In this document: piece by piece, positions 11,801-23,274 of the stretch
How the letters are laid out: every line of letters starts with the position of its first letter
Numbering within the stretch: position 1 is the first letter of the stretch
Source of the DNA: Guillardia theta CCMP2712
Lineage: Eukaryota > Cryptophyceae > Pyrenomonadales > Geminigeraceae
Direction of reading: 5' to 3'
Length of the DNA: 64,000 bases
NCBI RefSeq assembly: GCF_000315625.1
Contig: NW_005434619.1
Location: forward strand, 255,879-319,878
Notes under the pieces: model-generated
What the model was told of the DNA's origin: nothing
Seen by the model: only the letters and a program-made list of their open reading frames with translations
The model's database searches: none
Made by a program: the position numbers and the translations under genes

Positions 11801-14093
11801 GGCTCGCTGCAAGACGTCGGAGACATCTCAGAGGTCTTGGTGATCTTCAAAGCTTCTCTCTTGGTTTCGGATGATGCCGTCTTGAACCGATCATCCACCA
11901 GCTGGTTCAGCTAGAGGCCAGTCAGACTTTGAGCTCGTGTCACGTCGTCTCACCGGAATGTCCATGAATGACTTGACTTTCAACAGCCTGCAAAGACGAT
12001 GAACTGCTTGCTTGAAGTTCGGCTGCAGTTTTATCCATGTCATTCCAACGACTCGAGCAACACGCGGGTCACCCAGTCTAATTCGCCCGAGAACTGAACC
12101 ATCTCCATCTGCTCATTGAAGCTTTGAGCCAGCAGGTCTTTGGAGACCTTGGACCGCGTCAGCGTAACTCGAGCAGCGTCAAACTGATCGAGGGCCAACC
12201 GAAGTTTCTCTCAGCGGCTTCTCTTCATTGAAGAACTGACTTGAGCCATGAGCTACTCACAGACAGAACTCATCCCCTCACTGACCGTCAGGTACTCGTT
12301 GAAGTCCATGGTGCTGCGACGACTGGTCGACCTTCCTGTCCGAGCTGCCTGAACTCCCAGATCCTGCCGTCGACGTCACAAGACAGAAGACGACAAGAGT
12401 CCGCACCTTAGTCCCTAGCGTGCAGAAGTGCTTGAAAAGGATCTTCAAGTCGTTCAGCTCTTTCGTTTCCTGCCATCTGTCACGTCCTGCAGACGTCCAG
12501 GAAAACATGACACCTCATCTAAGATTTCTTGCCTCAACCCTTCAGGAAGGCGGTTGTTGATGTAATGTGCGATCTCAAAGTGTTTGTTCTCGATGGAAAG
12601 CGTCTGCTGACCATGGTTACTGTTGCAATTACATGCGTTGGAACTTTGCTGTCACCAGCGCATCTTTATCAGTAGTGTCCTTGAGAGCAGGGTCGGCACG
12701 AAGCTTCAGCAGGACTTTGACGACATTGAACATTCCGAACTCGGCTGCAAACATCAAGATCGTCTTTCCAGTGTAGTACTCTAGCATGTTTTCTGTTGGA
12801 GAGCTTACTTCCAGCTCTTCGCAGCGAAAGGTCTTTCTTCCGTTCTCGACAATGATCTCAGTCCGCAGCACCTTCTTGTCCGTCAAGTTCATCTTCCATT
12901 CATTCTCCGTGAGGTTCGGCGGGATCCAGTCCATGGAGAGGTATCGGACCAGCGTGTCGGTGACTTGTCGTCTGCAACACTCGAAGGCGTTCTCATAGAT
13001 CGAGTGCAACGACATCTGCCCTGGTTTGCAACCTTGGTTGTTGACTACCTCTGTGTCCGCGTTGTTGTCCAGCAGGAGTTGTATCACCTGCAGCAACCGA
13101 GTCAGCTCCCTGCCGCCTACCTACGTCTCTGCTCCACCTGATGTCTGTTGAAGAGGACAGCATAATGCAAGGCTGTGCTCCCATCTCCATCCGCCTGGTT
13201 GATGTCGGAGTTCCTTGCCAGCAGATGCTGGACCGCCTGTTCATCTTCACCATGCGGAAGAGGTTAGAAGGCAGTCTCACATCTTTCATTCCGCCTTGAG
13301 ATGCAGAAACAATCAGCGGTGAACCAAATTGGTCGGCACTTGTTGCTTCGATCTTCCCTTGCATGTGTGCTTTGATCATCTTGTCGTGCTGAAAGGCAAG
13401 TCAGCAACAGCAACAAGGTCGAGATCGTCGAACCGCGTGCGAGACTCCTTTCCTTAACTCATCACAGATCTCATCTATGATGAGCTCCCGGTCGCGGTTC
13501 ACTGAGTTTGCTGTGTCCAGCATGTCCAACGGCTGCGGGTCAAACGAAGTTCGCTAGTCAACGCCTCTTGCTAACTGTCACTCCTCGCGTATCTGCAGCG
13601 ACTGTAGTGAGACATGTAAATCAAGAAGAAAGGAGAGGGAAAAGCAGATGTTTGTGCAGGACATGCTAGCTTCTCTTTAGGGCATCAAGATACTTCAACA
13701 TGATCATCCTTCAAACTCATCCAGCTGCAGCTGAGCTCCTACAGAGCCTCCTAACGTACTCTCTTCTTTAGCTTCAGATGGGTCGTTATTTAATGTGCTC
13801 CTGTGCTTTCACATCTGATCGTGACTTGACTCTCATGCTCTTCACATCTACTTGCTTCGACTCTCGTCACTGCTATCGCGTCTCTTCACCATGTTGTCTC
13901 TCATCGCATGCTTCCGGATCGTATGAACATCTTTTTGAGGGTTCAAACACTCACCACAAGTGAATCGTTTGCAGCAGCAGCACCAGCCGCAGCAGAGCGC
14001 AGCACCTCCAAGGCTCCTTGTCGTCCTGCTCCAGGCAGCCTCGTCCCCCACCTCCTCGTCTTCTTCCTCGTCCTCATCGCCGCCCTCGCTCAT
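8868..14093 (-). CDS. Multidomain ankyrin / EF-hand / RCC1-repeat protein
   Basis: Many small exons on the minus strand read as one protein ending at TAG 8868-8870. N-terminal part (about 13532-12540): ankyrin repeats (INQADGDGSTALHYAVLF, IQLLLDNNADTEVVNNQG, KTILMFAAEFGMFNVVKVLL). Middle: an EF-hand-like pair near 12280-12480, a coiled segment near 11750-11900 (LQRELSMMRRQLQSMAG), then two canonical EF-hands near 11440-11140 with loops DKDRSGNLTRYE and DDDKSGSITLHE. A Ser/Thr-rich linker follows (10320-10640). C-terminal part (9990-8868): RCC1 blades (GLVYTWGQGRYGQLGHG, GALFTWGDGKEGKLGH, GQVFSFGSGDSGRLGHG, GQIYTWGCGKLGRLGHG). It could be a calcium-regulated scaffold or exchange-factor-like protein. 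The 5' end is uncertain: an acidic ORF with ATG at 14093 and a CCGWCCCC segment may be the first exon. It could also be two adjacent genes. Confidence 0.72.
10519..10578. repeat. Perfect 25-bp inverted repeat inside an exon of the RCC1 gene
   Basis: Left arm 10519-10543 and right arm 10554-10578 are exact reverse complements around a 10-nt loop. The left arm core is CTCTCCCCCTCCTTGGAG. The hairpin lies in the serine-rich linker, in open frame. Just left of it (10440-10510) is a ~28-bp direct repeat encoding QRSLVSTP twice. Confidence 0.9.
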
Positions 14094-14129
14094 GCCCTCG
14101 CATGACCATCTTTGAGACTCCCGTAGGCC

Positions 14130-14560
14130 CGCGGCTTTTCCGTTGGGCTCTGGATCCTCAAACTCCGGTTGAGCGGCCGCGAGTCCAGAACTCAGTGAGG
14201 CCGGGCCCGGCACGGGCCGCGGCTGGATGATCCGACAGTCAGGAGTCCGAGCGGCAACCCGGGCCACAATGTTCAGGTCCCCGTCCCGTACTATGATGAG
14301 AGTCTACAGAGTCATGGGCGGCGGCCGTGGGTCATGATCATCGGATCATGCATGACTAGCCTTCCGGGAGCGGCCCGGCGGCAAACTTCCGATGGCCCGG
14401 TGGCAACTCACTGCCGCCTGGGACTCTTCATTCAGTCCGTAACGGCTTTTTTAACTCTAACGACACTGTGACCACCCAGGTCCTAGCCTTTCCTATGTTT
14501 GGGCCCTAGCATCTTAACTATTCGAATTCACCGTGACGGTACGGTACTAAGACCCCATCT
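14130..14560. repeat. GC-rich island between two divergent genes
   Basis: The stretch between the RCC1-gene start region and the C2 gene is rich in GGGCCCGG-type words (GGCCGGGCCCGGCACGGG, CCCGGGCCAC, GGAGCGGCCCGGCGGC) and includes GACGGTACGGTACTAAG. It has no coding potential. It resembles the islands at 8.66, 25.0, 28.9, 39.1, 47.55 and 55.3 kb and may be a decayed dispersed repeat. Confidence 0.4.
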
Positions 14561-14820
14561 ATGACCCTTGTTTCTATGATGGTGCTAGAGCAATCCGTAT
14601 CATCCTAAGGATTTCCTACGAGCCTCCTCAGCAGGTTGATGGGTCAGGCGGCGGCCAATGGCTCTAGTACCTTGAGTGCACAGGAGGACCCAGAGGAGGG
14701 GGAGGAGGGGGAGACTCTAGTAGAACATGGGGGAGGCATGGATGAACAAGGAAGCTCGAGATGAGCTTGGATCAGAACTTGCAACAGTTTGAATTGAAAG
14801 CGATGTGATGCTCTTTCCAG

Positions 14821-16931
14821 ATGCCTAAAGACAAGTTGAGCCTCGTCATCGAATCATGCAGCGAGATGAATGCACAGGTTTTGTCCAAAGTCCAAGTTCG
14901 TCTCCTCCACTGCGAGAAGTATGGCAGATGCTGTTGCTTTCGCCATCGCTCACATCGAGTAGCTCGCAGAAGAGAGTCGTGGAAGGCTCCGTGTTCCTCA
15001 CCAAGGCTTCAGAAACTCAGCGCTTTGACGAGAACTTCACGTTTGTCATCCCGGACATCAACTTGGCTCAGTTGGAGATCACTGTTTGGTATCCTGACTA
15101 AGATGATAAGGGAAAGAGTTGACTGTTTTGTCGGGTTCCAGGGATGTTTCGGAGGACAAGAGCGTTGCGGAGCCAGGGAACGGCAACTTCTTAGGAGAGG
15201 TGACCTGCGTTGTTGGCAGGAGAGGTCAAACTGACACAGTACAACCCATCAGGCCTTGTTGAACCTCTCGAAATTGGGTAACGCTTCCATGTTGGCGGAA
15301 CCTTGTGTGACATTAGAAACTCTTATTTAGTTCCCTTGGCTGGCACTGAGATCCGGCAAGTGTTCACACTCAAGAGGGTATGCAGGTCTTGATGATTTAG
15401 CCAGAGATCTGAAAGTGATGAAACAGAGCGCTTCCTACCCATCGAGCAGAGCGCCCGGAGGCAAACTGAGTGCTGTTCTGACTGTAAGCTGATGTTGCGA
15501 AGGGTTTGTTCGCACTCTGACGTGTTTGGCTTCCTCTAGTACTTTGTTGAGGACTCTGTCCCATCGTCAAAGACGACTCAGGCGAGTCAAAGTGAATGAG
15601 AGTGAGGGGCCCCTGACTCGCCGTCGCTCAGCCGGTTGCTGAGGCCACTCAGAGATTCAAGCTGGGATCGAGCAATGTGAAGGGTAAGGCGAGGAGGAGG
15701 ATGGAGTGCCGTTGACTGAGCTGCCGTTTTTTAGAGGATTCGGCGGACGCTGTTGTCAGCCCAAAGCAAAATTTCTTGTTGCCAGAGATCCCCGCGGCTA
15801 CAAGTGAGTGCGCGATCGACGTAGTCACGGTGACTCATTTCCTACAGAGACTGAAGAGCGTTCGCCTGCTTTCCTCCTTCCTCCCCCTCCCCAGAAGACA
15901 GGTGAGGAGGAGGCGAACGTCACCGTAGAGTTTCTGTGACGCTCGGGTGGTCAGAAGAAGTTCAGGAGCCGCCAGCACCAGAGATCACCACGAAAGGATT
16001 TCTTCTTCCTACGATCCCCACAGGCGAGCTCCTCCCTCTCCTGCTCCCCTCTCCGCCTGCTGCTAATGCGCTCGCAGAGCTGCCTACTCCCTACACCGAG
16101 ACCTTCGCCTCAGGCGTCAACAGCTACCCCCTCAGGTCTCTCTCTCCCTTCCTCGTGGAATCAGCTGGGACTGAGCTGGGCACTTATCGTCAGGCCTCTC
16201 ACGCGCTCGGTGTTCGATGACTGGATGGTGAGGCCGCAAACTTCCCGTCTCCGTGCCTGACCTGTCCACCAGGGCCCCTACTGCTGCAAGTTCCAGTGCG
16301 GCTTCTTTGGTGACTACTACCAGGTAAGGGGAGCTGGAGGATGTGCCGGGGGCTGACGAGCTGCGACAGGTCAGCGTCCATGAGAATTACTGCCAAGGAG
16401 TCCAGAGAGGTGAAGATTGTTTCCTCCTCTACTTCTTTTTGGTCCCCTCGGATTCCTCCATCATCGTGTTGCCAGTCTTCTTGGACTTGTCTCTGCCCTG
16501 TCCTGTCCTGCTCTTGCCTTCTCTCCTCCGCTTGCCTTTGACGTCTGCTCTTATCTGTTCCCTTCCTGTCGTTCGTTGAGCTGAATCGCTCCACAGCTCC
16601 GGTCTATTCGCTGGGCAGCAGCTCGCTCTCCTACAAGCTTTCGGCGCAGGGGGTGAGAAGATGGAGGAGAAGAGAAACGTGTAGAAAGTGAAGGATTGAG
16701 AGGAACTCACAAGGAGGAGGATACGATCAGGAGGAAGTGGGGGGGGGAATGATTTGACTTGCAGGTCTACAACTGCGAGTATGGATGCGGATTCCGAGGA
16801 GGATACACTGAGGTAAGGAGGGAGGGGGGAGGAGGGTGGAGGGAGGAGGGAGGAGGGAGGAGGAGTCTAATTCCTGGCAGGTTTCCAAGCATGAGCAGGA
16901 ATGTCCAAGCCGTCAGAGTGTGAGGATGTGA
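14821..16931 (+). CDS. C2-domain protein with two C-terminal CCHC zinc-finger-like repeats
   Basis: Multi-exon gene whose first readable exon is 14821-14877 (MPKDKLSLVIESCSEMNAQ), directly after an AG, so an upstream non-coding exon is possible. Exons up to about 15220 form a C2 beta-sandwich (FDENFTFVIPDINLAQLEIT, then VWDVSEDKSVAEPGNGNFLG), which suggests membrane or calcium binding. A Ser/Pro-rich linker follows through many short exons. The end has two matching modules, YCCKFQCGFFGDYYQVSVHENYC and YNCEYGCGFRGGYTE-VSKHEQEC, each with spacing C-x3-C-x12-H-x4-C. These read as small zinc knuckles. Stop TGA is at 16929-16931. The exact exon list in the linker is not fully resolved. No named family. 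Confidence 0.62.
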
Positions 16932-17060
16932 AAGAGGACAAGAAGCAAAGGAAAATCCCCTTGCCACTAAGCGAAAATGAAGCAAACTGAGATATTTCTC
17001 TTCTCTTCGATATAGTAGTAAAACATGGAGCTAGTTACATCATCCTCCCTCCTCATCAAC

Positions 17061-20000
17061 TCACTGTCCCTCCTCCCCTTGTATCTCTCTGGGCTCGATC
17101 TCCTCATCCCTCTCAGACTCCTCCTCCATCTTGTGCGTGAACGGCTTCCCGGTCCTGCATGCCTTGCTGTACTTCTTGCTGAGCTCGACGATCCTCTCCG
17201 CCTTCTTCCGCAGCTCCTCCACCTTGCCCTCCAGCCCTTCCTCCGGTATGTCTGACCACAGGCTGCCGTCGTCGTACTCGGCCGCCTCGAAGTCTTCGGG
17301 GTAGGGGCAGCGCAGTCGGGTGAAGTAGCCCTGGATGAAGGCGAAGGAGATGCCGGCGACGGTGAAGAGGAAGAGGCCGGACAGCTGGTTAACGGTGAGG
17401 ACCTCGCCACCTTGAACGACCTCCTCGAAGCAGATCGAGTCGCTGGGGAGGATGCCATAGGTCGAGGAGTAGTTCTGAATCTCGTCGCTGCTCCTAACCA
17501 CGTCGATGGCCTGCGAGAAGGGGATGGAGAAGATCGAGTTCTTAGGGAAGCCCAGCCCAAAGCCCACTGGGAGCAAGTCAGCCATCATCTCCGGATTCGG
17601 GCTCTCCTCGTTCCGTCCTTCCCTCAGCCCCCGCTCCTCCTCCTCCTCCTCCTCCTCTTCTCCTCCTCCTAGTCTACACTTCCTTCTTCTTCTCCTGCTT
17701 TGAACCCTGCATTCCATAGTGTATCTTCCTCACAAGCTTTGCCCCCCTTTTTTCTCCTCCTCCTCTCCTCCTCTCCTCTTTGTCCCTTCTTACTCCCCCC
17801 TTTCCCCTCCCCCTCCCCCTTTTCCTCCTCACCTGGCTCGAATTGAGGACCGATAGTCACCAGGTCGCACTTTCCTGTCAGTCTGTGGCGGCGGTTCAGC
17901 TCGTAGATCGCAAGGGGCGCATGGTAGATGAGCGCGTCCGGCTGCCCCGAGCCATCGCCAGCTTTGCACAGCAGGTAGTCCCATGCTCCGAGCACCAGGC
18001 CCTTGATAGTGCAAGGGTCGTCCTTTCTGTAGTCCAGCAGGGAGCCGTCAGCTCGGACTGTCTCCATCCTCTTCACGGTGTAGATGTTGAAGGTGTTGGC
18101 GCTGGAAGACCGCATGCTCGCCTGGATGATGTCAAACTGCAGGCTCGACTGGGTCTTGTCGTCTGAGTTCCCCCCTAGGTACGAGCCGAAATAAGCAGGC
18201 CGGGCCGCGGAGCTGTTCCATGACGGCCCGGGGACTACGACACTGAAGGCGCCGGACTGGAGGGAGAAGAAGCCCTCGATGACGGGAGAGCCGGCGCTCG
18301 CGCTTAGGAATGCTCCGACAGCACCTGAGAGGAGTGAGGAGTGCTGAACGGAAGGGGAGGAGGAGGAGAAATGCCGAGGGAAATACTTGATGCGGGGGAG
18401 GAAGTAGTTTGAGAGATGGCGAGAGGGAGGAGACAAGGAGAACAAGAGGAGAGAGGAAGAGGAGGGGAGGAGGGAGCGAGACATGAACAGTGCAGGAGAC
18501 GAAGGAAAAGATTTCACATTATACCAGTGTAGGTTGCCGCAATGATAACCATGAAGAGACAATGACCGATGAAGACAATCTGACGGCGGGTCAAAGCCCA
18601 ACAGCAACCAAGACCTCTCACCTTCCCCCCCCAGGTCTCTGCAGACTTCCCACTTGCACCTAGAGAAAGGAATCAGATCAGAGGCGAGGAGGAGAAGGAG
18701 GAGGAGGAGGAGGATGGAGAGGATGAGGATGAGGATGAGGATGAGGATGAGGATGAGGATGAGGATGCGGATGAGGATGAGGATGATGATGATGATGAAG
18801 AGGAGGAGGAGGAGGAGGAGGAGGGGTGGTGGTGGTACTGGAGGAGGGGTAGACGAGGAGGATAAGGAGGGGTAGACGAGGAGGATAAGGAGGGTGAGGG
18901 GTAGACGAGGAGGAGGACGAGGAGGAGGAGGAGGAGGAGAAGGAAGGGTAGAGGAGGGGTGAAGGACGGGTAGAGCAGGAGGAGGAGGAGGAGGAGGAGG
19001 GGTAGAGGAGGAGAAGGATGAATTCAGTCCACCTGGATCAAACGCTGTTGCAAGGGACCAGTAGAAGGCGTCGTAGTACCTGACTTCCAAGATTAGCTAA
19101 TCGAGTTTCCGGCGTCACTCCTCCTACATCGCCCTGCCCTTCAGCATCCCCTCGTTGTTTCGCTCCAGCAGCAGCAGCAGCAGCCACACGATCTAAGGCG
19201 GCAGGGTCTTATCCTCATGGCAGCCGGCAAGCCGCTGCCACTTACCAAGATCTCGATGCAGATCGTAGCCCACAGCAGCCCGCTGAAGGGCTGAAAGATG
19301 CTGAGGTATCCCTGAGGACCCGCCGCAGCATCATCAGAGGTCCGGCGGTCTTCAGGCTGAGTAGAACTACCTCAACGTTCATGACGAAGGTCGACTTCCT
19401 CTTGACGGTGACTTGCTGTTTCATCCATGTTCAGCTCTTGCGGCCAACATGGCAGCGGCACCTGAGAGATGTAATACGGCATGGAAAAATCCAGCAGGTC
19501 GTAACGCTGTCTGGTGATACTACAGATGCCACTAGTTAGTCTTACTCTCCTCCTCCTCCTCCTCCTCCTCCTCCTCCTCTAACTTGACCTCCTCCTCCTC
19601 CTCGTCGTTTTGCTGCTGTCCCTTCTCCTCTTACAGTTAATACCGCTGTTCCTCACAAGCGTTTTCCTTCATCCTGCTTCCACTCTTTTGCATTCAACCA
19701 TCACAGCCCCTTCTATCTCTTCCCCTTGCTCCTGCTCCTACTCCTGCTCCTATCACTCGTCACACGAGCGATTCGACCTGATCGCTCCAGCGATGATGTC
19801 CGGCCCCCTGCTTACACACGCCGGATCTCCAACGTGGTCGCAGGTCCCGTTGGGACTTGGCCCATTGTACGAGGAGAGGGAGGGGCAGAAAGGGTTCGCA
19901 GCCGTTACGTTGATGACCGTGTCGTTGGCGAGGAAGCCTCCGTTGCACATCATGCCCAGTACCGCGTCCTCAGACCTGGGGTTGCTGCGAATGACGTACC

Positions 20001-20325
20001 AGTCAAACTCGACCGTTCTCTCCGGCGCTCCGTTGGCTACACAGAAGCCTGTCAGGATGCCTGCGAGGTGTGACGTCATCATGTCGTAGGTCAGCCCGCC
20101 ATCGCCACGGAAGGCCTTGGCCGGGCACTTGAGTGTCGTCGTGTCGCGCGTGAAGGGGCTGGGGGTACAGAGGGTCTGATCGACGATGGTAAAGGGTTCT
20201 GAGACGTGGAACAAGATCCGGAAGCGCCTGCCGCAGTAGGAAGTGTCGATCTCGGGGATGACGTCAGCTACAGTCCGGCATGGGTGGAGCTGCAGGAGCA
20301 GCAAGCAGAAGACCCAAGATTTCAT
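17061..20325 (-). CDS. Ionotropic glutamate receptor-like ligand-gated ion channel
   Basis: Eight exons (20325-19778, 19510-19462, 19415-19371, 19311-19246, 19096-19033, 18614-18525, 18324-17833, 17566-17061) are in perfect phase and give 619 aa. Signal peptide MKSWVFCLLLLQL; Cys-rich lumenal/extracellular start; S1 ligand-binding signature RQRYDLLDFSMPYYISQ; M1 (FQPFSGLLWATICIEIL); pore loop (YYDAFYWSLATAF); M3 (FIGHCLFMVIIAATYTGAVGAFL) with TYTGAVGAFL where animal receptors have SYTANLAAFL; S2 (GFGLGFPKNSIFSIPFSQAI); M4 (GLFLFTVAGISFAFIQGYF); and a charged cytosolic tail of about 90 aa. There is no separate large amino-terminal domain, so it resembles plant/prokaryotic-style short receptors. 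The intron 18325-18524 region and neighbours hold GAG-rich simple repeats. It probably gates cations on binding an amino acid. Confidence 0.85.
18680..19015. repeat. GAG/GATGAG simple-repeat tract within a receptor intron
   Basis: Purine-rich tract of (GAG)n, (GATGAG)n and related words, all within the intron between receptor exons 5 and 6. Open frames of poly-Arg/Met or poly-Pro/Leu across it are low-complexity artefacts. Confidence 0.85.
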
Positions 20326-20505
20326 CCTCTGCGGACTCGGACACTTGCGATCAATAGGATGGCCGAAGGCCCTGACGCAGCTGCTCTGTTCTGCTGCAGT
20401 GAGACATCATGGAGAGTTCCTGAGGAGAGAGAAAGCAAGTCAACGAAAGAGAGAGGAAAAAGCATGCTCATATCTTTGGCTCATCCATCGAGCCCTTCCT
20501 CTCTA

Positions 20506-20592
20506 TCTGTCTATCTGTCTATCTGTCTATCTGTCTATCTCTCTCTATCTGTCTATCTGTCTATCTCTCACTATCTGTCTATCTCTCGATGT
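20506..20592. repeat. (TCTATCTG)n microsatellite
   Basis: Imperfect 8-bp repeats TCTATCTG/TCTATCTC upstream of the receptor gene start, directly next to the much larger CCTGT array. Confidence 0.85.
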
Positions 20593-20654
20593 CACTGTCA
20601 CTCTCTGTCTACCATCGTAAAGCTTTCTTCCTCCCCTTGTCCTTTCTTCTTTCC

Positions 20655-21625
20655 TGTCCTGTCCTGCCCTGCCCTGCTCTGTTTAACTGCCCTGCCCTGC
20701 CCTGCCCTGCCCTGCCCTGCCCTGCCCTGCCCTGTCCTGTCCTGTCCTGTCCTGTCCTGTCCTGGCCTGTCCTGTCCTGGCCTGTCCTGTCCTGTCCTGT
20801 CCTGTCCTGTCCTGTCCTGTCCTGTCCTGTCCTGCCCTGTCCTGTCCTGTCCTGNNNNNNNNNNNNNNNNNNNNNNNNNNNNNNNNNNNNNNNNNNNNNN
20901 NNNNNNNNNNNNNNNNNNNNNNNNNNNNNNNNNNNNNNNNNNNNNNNNNNNNNNTGTCCTGTCCTGTCCTGTCCTGTCCTGTCCTGGCCTGTCCTGTCCT
21001 GTCCTGTCCTGTCCTGTCCTGTCCTGTCCTGGCCTGTCCTGTCCTGTCCTGTCCTGCCCTGGCCTGTCCTGTCCTGTCCTGTCCTGTCCTGTCCTGTCCT
21101 GTCCTGTCCTGTCCTGTCCTGTCCTGTCCTGCCCTGTCCTGTCCTGCCCTGCCCTGTCCTGTCCTGTCCTGTCCTGGCCTGTCCTGGCCTGGCCTGGCCT
21201 GGCCTGTCCTGTCCTGTCCTGTCCTGGCCTGTCCTGTCCTGTCCTGTCCTGCCCTGTCCTGTCCTGTCCTGCCCTGACCTGACCTGACCTGCCCTGCCCT
21301 GTCCTGTCCTGTCCTGTCCTGTCCTGTCCTGTCCTGTCCTGTCCTGTCCTGTCCTGTCCTGTCCTGTCCTGTCCTGTCCTGTCCTGTCCTGTCCTGTCTT
21401 GTCCTGGCCTGCCCTGTCCTGCCCTGTCCTGTCCTGTCCTGTCCTGTCCTGTCCTGTCCTGTCCTGCCCTGCCCTGCCCTGTCCTGTCCTGTCCTGTCCT
21501 GTCCTGTCCTGTCCTGTCCTGTCCTGCCCTGTCCTCGTCCTCGTCCTCGTCCTCGTCCTGTCCTGTCCTGTCCTGTCCTGTCCTGTCCTGTCCTGCCCTG
21601 CCCTGCCCTGTCCTGCCCTGTTTGT
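20655..21625. repeat. Large CCTGT pentanucleotide array with 100-N gap
   Basis: Close to 1 kb of head-to-tail CCTGT with single-base variants CCTGC, CCTGG and CCTGA. It is interrupted by an assembly gap (20855-20954) and a short nested (CTCGTC)n tract near 21533-21558. True length is unknown because the gap is a fixed 100-N placeholder. It fills the spacer between the divergent receptor gene and the lumenal-precursor gene. All frames are open across it only because the unit has no stop. Confidence 0.95.
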
Positions 21626-21880
21626 CTGCCCTGCCCTGCTCTGTCCTTCTCCGTTCCCATCCCTCTCCTCCCCGTTCTTCTAACGCTGTTGAGTCCGGTG
21701 ACGCTTCATTTCGTTTTGACCGCAGGGTCATAGGAGGGATGAGGCCCACCCGATATCCATATAAGCAGGAAGGCAAGGAGGGAGCGAGGGCAGGAGGGAG
21801 CGTTGCAGGCAGTGAACAGGAAGATCAGAGAGCAGACGACAAGAGCAGGAGTGAGGTCTTCGTTCTAGCGCGCGGCAGCC

Positions 21881-23181
21881 ATGCTTCAGTTGCAGGGACC
21901 GGCTCCTAGCCTGTCTCTCATCCCTCAACCTTCCGCGCTCGACAGGCTCACACTCATGCGAGGATGCTCAATCATCGACAGGACGAGGCACAGGTGCAGC
22001 TCAAGGGGATCAAGGCTCGAATGCAGGATGCAAGGAACAAGTGACCCTGTGAGCAGGAGGCGACTGCTGCAGGTGGTTCTTGGGGCACTGGTATCGTCCA
22101 CCGTTCTCTTGAGGCAGGACGCGAACGCTGCAACAACCACAAAGGTCTGGGGAGCAGCAGAGCTTGACTTCTGGGTTTACATCTGCTCCGCCACAGGCAA
22201 ATTCTGTCCAGAGATGACCAAAGTTGAAATCAGCCCAGCAAGGAAGGTCGACAGGGAACTGGCAGAAGCTTTACACTCCATTCCCCGTCAGGTGTTTGTC
22301 GAGATGACGGGCAGGAAGGTGCAGGAGCTAGACGCCTCCGTCGACAGCGATCGAGAGCTGGTCCTGTCACTGTTCCAGAAGCGGGTCTCCTTCGACCCCT
22401 CCGACCTGACAGACCAGTACTCGTTGGACTTCGACTCCTACCTGGTTTGGAAGTCGCTTGCGAGGATCTTGCCATCCAACGAGGAGAGGAGAGTGTTCCA
22501 GCGACAGGTGGCAAAGCGGATGCTCGAGCAGCTGACCAGACAGGGGGCCTCTGCCGTTTTCTACAACTCGGTGGAGGAAGGGCCAGAGAAAGCCTTTCAA
22601 GGCTGTAGTTCCCTCCTGGCTCTGCTCAAGTCGACTGGTTTCCTCGAAGCCTCTAACGTGGAGGTCGGAGACTTTGACGTCAAGTACTGGAAGTCCGACA
22701 GCCCTCCCACCACGCTGACGGTAATGGAAGTTTGACAAGCTGGGGAGTGAAGTTGACGCGCGTTCAGGTGACGATCGACAAGCCGGTCACGTTGCAGGCG
22801 AATCTTCAGCTTGGGGGGGAGGGGACTGGGTTTAAGCCGGATGTGATCGAGAACATGCTGGGTGAGCAAAGAGAAGTAGAAGCTGGAAGTAGACGGGTGA
22901 TTGGGAGGGGAAAGTGGGATGGGGAGTGTAGGAGGAACGAGGAGTTCCATGGTTTGCCCACTGAAAGAAGCTGATGCGGTTTGCCCAGCTGTCTATTTGG
23001 AGTCTTGCGGGATGCTGGTGGACTGGGTGAGCTACTTCATCGACCCGACCTACCGGCCGAACCCGGACGACTATCAGGTCGAAACTTGGCCCTCCGCCTC
23101 TGCGATCTGACCGGAGATCTTTGTCGCTCCCAGCCATCGCAGGTGCTCTGCCAAATAAACGTCCGACCGCGACCAACGTGA
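21881..23181 (+). CDS. Predicted thylakoid-lumen precursor with twin-arginine signal, unknown function
   Basis: Exons 21881-22720, 22768-22861, 22989-23077 and 23143-23181 keep phase, giving 353 aa. Residues 1-55 are a basic, Ser/Arg-rich leader. Then comes a Tat-type lumen signal: SRRRLLQVVLGALVSS, a hydrophobic core, and ANAA. The mature part begins TTKVWGAAELDFWVYICSA and is a soluble alpha/beta protein of about 260 aa, ending PTYRPNPDDYQVLCQINVRP. I recognise no catalytic motif. The extreme N-terminus is not a clear ER signal peptide, which complex-plastid import would need, so an extra 5' exon may be missing. Lumenal location is inferred from the RR motif and the A-x-A cleavage site. Confidence 0.65.
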
Positions 23182-23274
23182 GGAGGAGGCAGGATGAACG
23201 CTCCTACTATCGCCCCTGATCCTTCTGAACCCTTTCTTCATTGAAAACCCGGCACACTGATCCTTGTCTTGGTT

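Noticed and set aside
18654..18875. Met/Arg repeat frame (MRMRMR)
   Set aside because: Low-complexity GATGAG repeat inside a receptor intron.
20206..21776. Long open frames of VLSCP / GQDRT repeats on both strands
   Set aside because: They are translations of the CCTGT array and run across the N gap; the repeat unit has no stop codon in any frame.
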